The translations under genes and the position numbers were made by a program. A stretch of 64,000 nucleotides of DNA from Paratinospora sagittata. Taxonomy: Eukaryota > Streptophyta > Magnoliopsida > Ranunculales > Menispermaceae. This document shows, in pieces, positions 10,401 to 18,914 of the stretch (its first letter is position 1; each line of letters begins with the position of its first letter). The notes under the pieces are model-generated. The model made no database searches. It was not told where the DNA came from and saw only the letters and a list, made by a program, of their open reading frames with translations. The stretch covers positions 26,440,501-26,504,500 of the forward strand of contig CM069610.1 of the NCBI GenBank assembly GCA_035771175.1, given 5' to 3'.

Positions 10401-12116
10401 TCTTCGCCCGTAAGAAGGTCTATAGTGATAAGGTTAAAATCCTAACTAAGGAAGTAGCGGACGTAGGTAAGTAACCGAACCACTATAAATCGACTGTGCA
10501 TAATTGGTTATTTTTCTGCACTTTAATCTTGCCATTGTGATTATTTTTTAAAATTATCTAAGTGTCCAATTCACCCCCCTCTTGGACATAACTAGCCCAA
10601 CATATACATGCTTTAATGGTGAGTTTCCATTATATTGATGAGTTTAGCTAGAATAACTGGAACTTAGCATGTATGTGGACTTTGATGGAATTTATTATGA
10701 TTTAGGTGTGCAAATGATGTGCATGTGAGCTATGTTGATGTTCTTGGCATACTTTATTAAAGTATGGAAGCAATTTAATGAATCCCATGGTGTGTGTAGC
10801 ATGGTGTTTAGTTCAAATTGACCATGTAAAAATTTATCTAAATTGGGGCTTTTAAGGCATTTGAATTGGAATTGGTCAATTGAATTGTATTGGGTGTTTC
10901 TAATCCAAATTGGTGTGGATTAGATATGAATTGAGTTAGTAATTATGTATTTAGAAATAATTGACTAGAAATTGATCATTTGGTGTATGTATATGATTCA
11001 TTTAAGGTTTATGTGAGTTAATTGGCCAATTGAAATGTAATTGACTTGTTTAATTGGCTATTGGACTGTTTGTGAGTATTTCTCACCTTATTTCTCAATT
11101 TATAGCATTGTATTTATATGAAATTGAATTGTTGAATGATATGCATCCAATTATATATATGTGCATTTTGTTTAAGAACATGAGCATGAAATTTATTCAT
11201 TGACATTGTTGTCTTTCTACTTACTTGTTCTTTAGGGAAATGTGTCGTCGAAATACTTGGATTGGTACTTCGTGGAAAGGACTTTCTAAATCACTGAGGA
11301 ATGTAAGGGTAGAAGGATTAGTGTTGGATAACATGTTGGTCTGAACCCATAGTGCAATGGGGGAAGTGTAGGCAATGTTATTTTGTTGTGACCTCATGGA
11401 GGCGTTGGCATAATTTTATGAAAATGATGCATAAATCATATGTTTAGTTTGGAATCATGTATATTATGATTTTTCTTTGATGCATTTGGTTTATGAATGA
11501 GATTTCAAGTATCATTCATGTTTTATCTATGCGTATGTGGAGATTATTGTGAAAAATATTCATTGAGCTAGTTGAGCTCACCCCATTTTCCCCTACTTTT
11601 TCAAGTTCAGATCAGAAAAGAAAGGGCAAGGCTCAGAGTCAGTGTGACCTTTCTTTTCTTCTTTTTGAACATAGGTTTTGGTTTGTATATTTTGGGGACT
11701 TGGGACAAGTTTCAATTGTTTTGTTCTTTTGTAAACTGTATATAACTATCACAGGTACTATTGTATATGAAACATAGATAATGGTGGTTGTTTGGACTGT
11801 ATATGATGAACAGAGGAATGATGGGCTATTATTTGAGTTCCATATAGGCTTGAGGATTTTGAACCATATGTTAATCAATTGGATGATGACGGAATTTTAT
11901 TTTTTGTTCAATTATCTTGATCATATACAGGTTATGTATTGAGTTTATTAGATACTTTCCGCGTAGAGGCTTATCAGTGCCTCAGGTCTTGTCGTGTTGT
12001 GGCATTATCTGGGGTACTGTGCCGGACGTGACATCACCCGGAGAGGGGTCGCGACAATAATTGTTATAATTGGCCAAAATACCCAATTCATTCTCCCACT
12101 TTGGGTGTCTTTCAAT

Positions 12117-12128
12117 TGGTATCAGAGC
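12117..12128 (+). promoter_or_regulatory. Primer binding site (initiator Met tRNA)
   Basis: TGGTATCAGAGC follows the CA end of the LTR at 12114 by two bases, and gag starts 48 bp later. This confirms that 6073-12114 is a 5' LTR on the plus strand. Confidence 0.92.
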
Positions 12129-12175
12129 GGGTGCTCTTGATTTAAGGCTTAACATCATTGAGCCAAAGATAAAAA

Positions 12176-12534
12176 ATGGCCAGTACCATAGGATTTGATT
12201 TAGGTGACAACCCACTATCTCTGTTTATGTTTAATTATTTTAATTTCATGTCTTGGAGGATTAGAATGAGAGCATTCCTAAAGGCCCAATCACTTCATAT
12301 GTGGAATACGGTTGTAAATGGACCATATGTGTCTATTAGGATCATAAATGGGGTTGAAGTCCCGAAACCTAAGAAGAAACAGAATAGGAAAGAAAAATAG
12401 TTAGCTAGACTTAATGATTTAGTTAGAAATATACTTATGTCTAGCATTTTCCAAAATGACATAGATAGAATTTCTTCATGTGCCTCATCTAAGGACATTT
12501 GGAACAAATTAGAAGAAATTTATGATGATTCTAT
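12176..12534 (+). pseudogene. SIRE-like Copia gag, N-terminal part, interrupted
   Basis: The ATG at 12176 opens MASTIGFDLGDNPLSLF. The order FNFMSWRIRMRAFLKA, then WNTVVNGPY, then NGVEVPKPK, and after a TAG stop (12398-12400) LARLNDLVRNILMSS and IWNKLEEIYDDS, follows the N-terminal fold of SIRE/Maximus-type Copia gag. Gag would build the particle around element RNA. Apart from that one stop the frame stays open for about 120 codons until the LTR insertion at 12535. The primer site lies 48 bp upstream. It is a fragment of a normal gag of several hundred residues and is not functional. Confidence 0.85.
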
Positions 12535-12769
12535 TGGCCTAGTAATATAGTCCAAGAGGGGGGTGAATTGGACTTGGCGGATTTTCGCGATACCTTTCGG
12601 ATTATATAATTAAACAAATTAAAGTGCGCAGTAGGTAACAATTGAAATAAACAAATGCAGGAAAGATAAATGAACACAGAGATCTAGAGTGGTTTGGTTT
12701 CCTTAGAACCTACGTCCACTACCCAATCACCACGATCAGTATTTTCTAATACACTATTAGCTAGTCAAC

Positions 12770-13010
12770 TTATGAGCGTGACTAGAAGCCGTTTACACTA
12801 ACCAACATAAGGGCTTGGTTAGAAAGCCACACACGCTAACTTACACAAGGGTTCGATTAGAAAGCCACACACGCTAACTTACACAAGGGTTCGATTAGAA
12901 AGCCACACACTAACCAACATAAGGGCTTGGTTAGAAAGCCACAGTCTAGCCTACACAAGGGCTTGGCTCATAAGCCACACTGTAACCACTTACGGGCGTG
13001 GTCACAAGCC
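12770..13010 (-). repeat. Short tandem repeats near the 3' end of the LTR
   Basis: Units of about 36-38 bp, such as GGGTTCGATTAGAAAGCCAC preceded by GCTAACTTACACAA, occur about six times with variants (GGGCTTGGTTAGAAAGCC). Two adjacent copies near 12833-12905 are nearly identical. The position matches the repeats at 10258-10400 in the other Copia LTR. Confidence 0.7.
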
Positions 13011-13918
13011 GTACAAGATATGATATTAATCCCAAGTTGACAAGCACGCAACGATACATCAAGATTACAAATCATAGAGATGTATTCTACAATACACTCA
13101 ACAATATAAAGCTTACAATCTTGAATGAGTATACAATACTATTCCAACCACAATGATTTAAATGATGCAATGTGTTAAAATAGTTTTTCTCAAATGCAAT
13201 CGATTCATATATATATGATATAAAACCGAGAATCGATTATACACATGTAACAAGATATTGATTCTAACTATGATAAGTTTAATGTACAAGAATCAATATA
13301 TGATGATGATCAAAACTTGATGAATCTAAATGTTTAAATAATTAAGTTCAAGAATGATGCAAACCAAGTATTGATCTAAGAAGTCGATTAAATATAGCAT
13401 AACTTTAACACATGAATTGATACCACAAAATATTTATGAAACCACTAAACATGATATTATGATATAAAAATCAAACTAGGGTTTCACACACAATAATCAA
13501 GATGAAATTAGTTTTCAAGATATTGACTTAAGCATAAAATTGATTTGCTCAAACAAAATCACAAGAATCGAGTTAGAGAAATTTTACCCCACTTGGGTAA
13601 GGTTGAAGCTCAAGATTCTTCAAAGGTGATGTTGGATGAGAGATTCCACGTTTAAGAAAAATCAAGACACAACAAGGTGTGTAGTGAACACTCAAAAACA
13701 TCTTGAACACTTGCTCGATGGAAGAATACGAGTTTCTTAAAGTTTTGGAGAAATTTTCGGAAGTATGAATCAAATTAACAAAGGTGGGTGAACTTTTGCT
13801 ATAAAATAGGTTTAAAATTCCTCAAGAACTTGTTGTTGGCTTGTAGAAAGACTGGGATGAAAAACACACAAGTTCTCTAAGTTTTTGCAAAAGTTGCTCT
13901 TCAAATGATTAACTATGG

Positions 13919-13926
13919 TATTTACA
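13919..13926 (-). promoter_or_regulatory. TATA-like box of the LTR
   Basis: The minus strand reads CTGTAAATACC, next to the palindrome cluster on its promoter-distal side. It is weak as a motif and supported by position. Confidence 0.35.
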
Positions 13927-13974
13927 GAAAAACACCACACTTAGGTTTACAGAAAAACACCACACTGAGGCACA

Positions 13975-14357
13975 AGAACGCGTTCCTAAAGGAAGAAGCA
14001 CGTTTCTGCTTTGAAATCTGAAAAATCTCATATTTTCCTTCAATTAAAGAACGTGTTCCTTACTTAAGGAGCACGTTCTTGAATATGTCTGTTGAGCATA
14101 GGAACATGTTCCTTCATCAAGAACCATCGACTCTATAAACTTTCCTATTTTGCCTTTGGCAACAGGAGCTCGTTCCTTCATGAAGGAACACGATCTTTTT
14201 CCCTGATTAGAAAAATTTTGAGTTTTGGGAAAAGCCACAGGAGCGCATTCCTCATATGAGGAGTGCGTTCCTGTAACCTTGATAAAAAAATACTGAGTCT
14301 CGGGAAAGTGCTCAGGAGTGCGTTTCTTAAGGGAGAAACGCGTTCCTTTATTGTGAA
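13975..14357 (-). repeat. U3 palindrome cluster (Copia LTR)
   Basis: Five or six imperfect palindromes are visible, for example GAACGTGTTCCTTACTTAAG with GGAGCACGTTCTTG, GAGCTCGTTCCTTCATGAAG with GAACACG, and GGAGCGCATTCCTCATATGA with GGAGTGCGTTCC. They lie immediately upstream (minus strand) of the TATA-like box at 13919. Confidence 0.7.
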
Positions 14358-14954
14358 GTGAAAGAAATCCGATTTTTTGATCAAAATGAGTTTAGGACAT
14401 TGTCAAATACATAGATTAACTTTAAAAATAATTTTTGACAAGATTAAAGTATAATTGACAAGTTAAATACGTGTAAATCAATCGACTAAGCATATAATTG
14501 AGACATTCAAAATATTACACGTAAAACGATGAAACTATGCAAAGTTGGTAAATTTAATGCATGTTAAACACTGATAAAAATATGCATTATAAACAATTTT
14601 AACTAAATGTGATTGCATAATTATCATACTAATGTGTGTGCATGCATGATCAATAATATAATAATGTATATGCATGAGTATGATAAACTATATGTATGAT
14701 TTTTGAAACGATGCAAATCAAATTGTGGTTGGAACATGTAAATGTTTCTTTACAACACTAAGATTCTAAATGAGAAATATAACCATAAAGCTCTTGAATC
14801 TTCGTACAGTGCAGTTCCTTCCACATGCTTTGACAAACTAGTTAAATACATCTGATATAGCTAGTTAGCACTGAAACAACTACGTCAAAGAGATTAGTGA
14901 TCACAGATATGTTGTACAAAATCATCAAAACAAAACCAGGTGAGAGTAGTTACA

Positions 14955-15323
14955 TCAATAGATTCATGTGTTCCCACATCCTCTTGTGAGATGAAGGAAA
15001 ATGTAGAACATACATGTCTTATTTCTCATATTGATGATTGTTCTTCTAATGTAAATTATATCAATGTTAATGATCTTTCCTTTGATGATTTGTCTATTGT
15101 GCGTAAGAACCTCCAAATAGAATTTGACAAACTCATCAAAAGGAATGAGATGCTCAAGAACATGATAACAAAAACTATGGATGAGTTGGAAACTCTTTGA
15201 AATTACTACAACAATGTTCTTGAACAAAAAGAAAACATTCTTGAAGAAAAAGAAGATGTAGAAAATGAAAATACTATTCTCCAAGAAAAGCTAAAAGAGT
15301 TGACCCAATTAGTAACTGATGGT
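14955..15323 (+). pseudogene. Probable gag C-terminal part with coiled coil
   Basis: The frame after the LTR reads DSCVPTSS, then CLISHIDD, and then a Leu/Lys/Glu-rich stretch (FDKLIKRNEMLKNMITKTMD), a TGA stop at 15198-15200, and more coiled-coil text (LEQKENILEEKEDVENEN, LQEKLKELTQL). An acidic CLMA-like segment followed by a coiled coil is what lies C-terminal to the zinc knuckle in SIRE-type gag. The central gag region, including the zinc knuckle (roughly 200 residues), is missing between 12534 and 14955, so the LTR insertion was accompanied by a deletion, or this piece comes from another copy. Assignment rests on position and composition and is moderate. Confidence 0.5.
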
Positions 15324-15384
15324 TGTAAATTTAAATTCGCAACCGCACGAAAATCAAGTTATAATATATATCGATGAAGAAAGG

Positions 15385-15767
15385 TGTCACACCCTGGGTT
15401 GCACAGCGTGCCCCTACCCAGGTGCCGGCGCACCCCCTCGGGGCAAACGCCTAGCCATTATGGATCCATAATATTGTCCCATCTCGGCCAGCCACGCCAC
15501 ACAAGGACGCCGGTCACCGAGATCATTTATCCATATTATTCACACTCCCATGAATAATATAGGGCCTCCCCCAAGTTCGAACTCACAACCTCTTCCTCAT
15601 AAGGTTAGATTTCGCAACTTGAGTACCCATTGAGCCAATATGATCTCGGTGACCGGCGTCCTTGTGTGGCGTGGCTGGCCGAGATGGGACAATATTATGG
15701 ATCTATAATGGCTAGGCGTTCGCCCGAACCTGGGTAGGGGGCACGCTGTGCAACCCAGGGTGTGACA
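15385..15767. mobile_element. Foldback element with long terminal inverted repeats (383 bp)
   Basis: The left arm (15385-15525) begins TGTCACACCCTGGGTTGCAC. The right arm (15641-15767) is its near-exact reverse complement, ending GGGTGTGACA. The left arm has about 14 extra bases around CCGGCGCACCCCCTCGGGG. Arms are GC-rich, unlike the surroundings. Flanks AAAGG and ATAGG match at 4 of 5 bases, consistent with a diverged 5-bp duplication. The centre (15526-15640) is not palindromic and contains a tRNA-like segment. TGTCACACCC resembles the termini of Gypsy-type LTRs, so an origin from inverted LTR ends is possible; a DNA-transposon MITE is the alternative. Confidence 0.85.
15574..15637 (-). 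other. tRNA-like RNA polymerase III promoter remnant in the foldback centre
   Basis: On the minus strand TGGCTCAATGG (15637-15627) resembles the A box of tRNA genes and GAGTTCGAACT (15584-15574) the B box, about 43 bases apart, preceded by GAGGTTGT. Order and spacing fit a tRNA-derived SINE head. No cloverleaf or intact tRNA is claimed. Confidence 0.5.
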
Positions 15768-16341
15768 ATAGGGTTATCGTCCTTTAGGATTAACAAAACT
15801 ATCTCTTAATACCCAAAATTTTAATAACTCTAAATTTTATCTAGATGATCAATATTTGATGAATTGAGTACTAAAGAGTAAAATAAACAAGAATTAGAAC
15901 TAAACGATGTAATTTGGATAGAAATTAGAGAAAATCAATGATTAAAAACTCTAGAGGATTAATATCACTACGTCTTCACTTATGGTTTTCAAAAGGTCAT
16001 GTAAATGATTAATTCATGGATTTATAAATCATGGATCTTAATTCAATTAACTCCTCTTCCAAGTGATAGTTCAATTATCTATACTCAAAACATTAATTCC
16101 CTTTTCCAAGTGATAAACCAATGAATTGAACATGCATTAAGATTTGGGATCCATTTTTTAGTGATCTCAAAAGGAATTGTAGGTTTTTCAACACAATACA
16201 ACAACCCTAGGTTGCAATTTCCCTAATCCAATTAAATATCCCCTTTTCCAAGTGATAGATATCAAATCTAAGGTCATCCAAAATGTGGGCAACAATTTGA
16301 AAGCATTAAGAATTGGATATTGCAAATAAACCCACATAATC

Positions 16342-16832
16342 TGTAAAGCTAGTACCTCAGGATGACGTCATTTTGACCCGTATACGTATTTGATGCTCGA
16401 TACGTGTTGGTTCGAGTGTCTTTGCATTCTTTTAAGTTTTTTAATGTGCGTAAAGTTTTGAAATGATCAGAGACCCGTTCGACGTCGAAACCTGTGGAAA
16501 ATAGAGTTTTGGATCAGTGGAGCTCACTCCATGGAGGAAGAAATTTCTGTAACTAATTACATCAATGGCTTGATCACCTAGATCCGTGGTTTGATTGAGC
16601 TGAAATTTTGTCAGCTTATTCTTCTCTGATAGATCTTCATTATGACCAGTGAAGATCTTGATCGGATTTGTTTACTGTGAGATATTAGAATCCAAACACT
16701 ATTTCAGGGATTTGCAGATTTTCTTGCGCAGTTTTGATCAAATGGTGGATCTCGCAATTCCACCGTTGGATTAAGCTGAACTTTGACTAGAAGATTTTTA
16801 ATTGAATCATAAAAGTTATGAATGGTTAAGAT
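16342..16832 (+). repeat. Gypsy-like LTR, 5' fragment truncated at the satellite
   Basis: It begins TGTAAAGCTAGTACC and carries GATGACGTCATTTTGACCC, ACCCGTTCGACGTCGAAAC and CTCCATGGAGGAAGAAATTT. The same blocks occur in the same order on the minus strand of the solo LTR at 46166-49173, from its 49173 end. The match continues to GGTTAAGATG, and at 16833 the satellite (CTTTAAGTTAC) starts abruptly. The fragment is thus the U3 end of a related LTR cut off at the array edge. Confidence 0.82.
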
Positions 16833-18914
16833 GCTTTAAGTTACTTTTCGGTAACCGGTGACCGGTCTCGTTGCAATTAATCGTCCAAAGTTTTAATGAA
16901 CAGCGACTTGTCACCATTTAACGAAAAAGTAGTTAAAACCCATAAATTTGTAGATCTTCCCATGTTCTTTCTAGCGCATTTTGAATTAGTCAAATCAGTG
17001 TTAAAGGGAAAAAGTTATGGACATTAGAACTTTACTTACCTTATGTTTACCAAATTGTGTATCATTTAAGCAATCGAGAAGTAAACTTCAAATGACCATA
17101 ACTTTTTCGTTTTAACTCCGACTTTCGTTATTAAGAATGTGTTGGAAAGAGGATGAAAAAGATCTAGAAAACCAGGTGCTTTAAGTTACCTTTCGGTAAC
17201 TAGGGATGGTCTCGATTCTATTAAATATTCATATTATTAATCAACCGTGACAGTTATTAATCAACTGTGACAGGTTATCGGTGATCAAAAAGTTAGTTAA
17301 AGCTCATGAATGTTTAGATCTTCTCTTCCTTTTTCCACAACAATTTCAAATACTCAATTCGGAGCTAAAACGAAAAAGTTATGGTCATTTGTAGTTTGCT
17401 TACCGATTGTTTACCGAACGATGTATCATTTCAGCAATCGATAAGTAAACTTCGAATGACCATAACTTTTTTCGTTTCAATTCAAATTTTTGTGATTTAA
17501 AATGCATTGAAAAGAGGAATAAAAAATCTAAAAGCCTGGTGCTTTAAGTTACTTTCAGGTAACTGGTGACTGGTCTCGTTGCTATTAAAGGTCTAAAGTA
17601 TTCATCAACAGTGACCAGTGACCATTGATCGAAAAAGTAGTTAAAGCACATAAATTTATAGATCTTCCCTTGTTTTTTCCAGCGCATTTGGAATTAGTCA
17701 AATCGTAGTTAAAATGAAAACGTTATGGTCATTAGAACTTTACTTACCTTTTGTTTATCAAATTGTGTATCATTTAAGCAATCGATAAGTAAACTTTAAA
17801 TGACCATAACTTTTTCATTTTAACTTTGATTTTAGTTATTAAAAATGTGTTGGAAAGAGGATGAAAAAGATCTACAAAATTAGATACTTTAAGTTACTTT
17901 TCGATAACCGGGGATGGTCGCGGTTCCATTAAATATACATAGTATGAATCAACTGTGACAGGTTACCGGTGATCAGAAAGTTAGTTAAAGCTCATAAATG
18001 TTTAGATCTTCTCTTCCTCTTGCCACAACAATTTCAATTATTCAAATCGGAGCTAAAATGAAAAAGTTAAGGACATTTGTAGTTTGCTTCCCGATTGTTT
18101 ACCGAACGGTGTATCATTTCAGCAATCGATAAGTAAACTTCGAATGCCCATAACTTTTTCGTTTCGACTCTAGTTTTTGTGATTTAAAATGCATTGAAAA
18201 GAGGAATAAAAGAATTAAAAAACCAGGTGCTTTAATTTAATTTTCAGTAACCGGTTACCGGTCCCGTTGCTATCAATTGTCCAAAGTATTAATCAACAGC
18301 GACCTATCACCATTGATCGAAAAAGTAGTTAAAGCCCATAAATTTGTAGATCTGCCCATGTTCTTTCCAGCGCATTTTGAATTACTCAAATCAAAGTTAA
18401 AGCAAAAAAGATATGGTCATTAGAACTTTACTTACCTTTTGTTTACCAAATTGTGTATCATTTAAGAAATCGATAAGTAAACTTCAAATGACCATAACTT
18501 TTTCGTTTTAACTTCGATTTTAGTTATTAAAAATGTGATGGATAGAGGATGAAAAAGATCTACAAAATTAGGTGTTTTAAGTTTCTTTTCAGTAACCGAG
18601 GATGGTCTCGGTTCCATTAAATATTCATGGTATTAATCAACTGTGACAGGTTACCGGTGATGAAAAAGTTAGTTAAAGCTCATAAATGTTTAGATCTTCT
18701 CTTCCTCTTGCCACAACAATTTCAATTATTCAAATCGGAGCTAAAACGAAAAAGTTATGGTCATTTGTAGTTTGCTTACCGATTGTTTACTGAACGGTGT
18801 ATCATTTTAGCAATCGATAAGTAAACTTCGAAGACCATAACTTTTTCGTTTCGACTTTAATTTTTGTGATTTAAAATGGATTGAAAAGTGGAATAAAAGA
18901 ATTAAAAAACCAGG
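16833..18914 (+). repeat. Satellite array, segment 1
   Basis: Six full monomers of about 343 bp start at the GGTGCTTTAAGTTAC boundary: 16833, 17175, 17538, 17883, 18226 and 18571. Classes alternate: A has GTGACCGGTC...CGTTGC and TTTTAACTCCGATTTTAG; B has GGGGATGGTC, TTTCAACTCTAATTTTTG and GAGGAATAAAAGA. The 17175 monomer carries a duplication around GACAGTTATTAATCAACYG. The segment ends at the target duplication CCAGG of the first solo LTR. No gene is present. Confidence 0.95.

Larger units (their letters stand above)
8766..10602 (+). mobile_element. Copia solo LTR (1837 bp) nested in the Gypsy-like LTR
   Basis: It begins TGTTATCTCAATGAAC at 8766 and ends AACTAGCCCAACA at 10602, with the perfect 5-bp target duplication TATAC at 8761-8765 and 10603-10607. 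The terminal CCAATTCACCCCCCTCTTGGA block is typical of large-LTR Copia elements. No internal region is present, so it is a solo LTR. It is the innermost and youngest layer here: it sits inside the Gypsy-like LTR, which sits inside the Copia LTR at 6073. It contains a hairpin cluster (9115-9590), a TATA box (9872) and short repeats near its 3' end. Confidence 0.92.
8027..12056 (+). mobile_element. Gypsy-like solo LTR nested in the Copia LTR, itself interrupted
   Basis: It begins TGTAACGACCC at 8027 and ends GGGGTCGCGACA at 12056, flanked by the 5-bp duplication ATAAT (8022-8026 and 12057-12061). Subtracting the nested Copia LTR (8766-10602 and its duplication) leaves about 2.19 kb. TG...CA ends, the 5-bp duplication and the partly palindromic ends mark it as a single LTR left after LTR-LTR recombination. 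Near 11570-11640 it has GAGCTCACCCC...CAGATCAGAAAAG, which matches in reverse complement the block at 46530-46600 of another solo LTR here, so they are related. Gypsy membership is inferred from end sequence and length, not from coding domains. Confidence 0.85.
6073..12114 (+). repeat. 5' LTR of a SIRE-like Copia element, split by a nested Gypsy-like LTR
   Basis: It begins TGTTGGCCTAAGTGG at 6073. The LTR sequence runs to 8026, is interrupted by the insertion at 8027-12056 plus its target duplication, and resumes at 12062 to end in GGGTGTCTTTCA at 12114. A Met-tRNA primer site follows at 12117. Net LTR length is about 2.0 kb, in the range of SIRE/Maximus-type Copia elements. Without the insertion the 3' end (AACCACATAAAAATG ... 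CACTTTGGGTGTC) has the usual form for this group. The lineage name rests on LTR length and on the gag that follows. Confidence 0.82.
12535..14954 (-). mobile_element. Copia-type LTR inserted in gag, minus orientation
   Basis: On the plus strand it starts TGGCCTAGTAATATAG and then CCAAGAGGGGGGTGAATTGG, the reverse complement of the 3' end block seen at 10563-10584. Its other end is placed at ...GTAGTTACA (14954), where the minus strand reads TGTAACTACTCTCACC and soon TTTTGATGATTTTG, as in the LTR at 8766. Flanks are TCTAT (12530-12534) and TCAAT (14955-14959), a 4/5 match, so the right end is tentative. Length is about 2.4 kb. No internal domain is seen; it is probably a solo LTR. Only about 120 codons of gag precede it, and the gag that follows is not contiguous with them. 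Confidence 0.72.
15324..16341. mobile_element. Unclassified repeat, copy 2, carrying a foldback element
   Basis: TGTAAATTTAAATTCGCAACCGCACG, AAGTTATAATATATATCGAT and, after the inserted foldback element, GGGTTATCGTCCTTTAGGA parallel the start of the repeat at 178-1574 in the same order. Downstream text is AT-rich with repeated CCTTTTCCAAGTGATA segments (about 16053, 16092 and 16231). It ends where a Gypsy-like LTR begins at 16342. No coding domain is visible. Confidence 0.55.

Noticed and set aside
8027..12056. DNA transposon, suggested by partly inverted ends TGTAACGACCC and GGGTCGCGACA
   Set aside because: Reading the ends as TG...CA gives a perfect 5-bp duplication (ATAAT), LTR-like internal layout and relatives that are clear solo LTRs.
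14964..15284. 106-codon minus-strand frame rich in Phe and Ile
   Set aside because: It is the antisense of the gag coiled-coil segment at 14955-15323; its composition is the shadow of Lys/Glu-rich codons.
15574..15637. A functional tRNA gene
   Set aside because: Only A-box and B-box-like words are present; no convincing acceptor stem or cloverleaf could be drawn.
16342..16832. Possibility that the satellite arose from this LTR
   Set aside because: Apart from short AT-rich words (AAAAGTTATG, AGATCTTC) I see no extended match between the LTR and the monomer; a full alignment would be needed.
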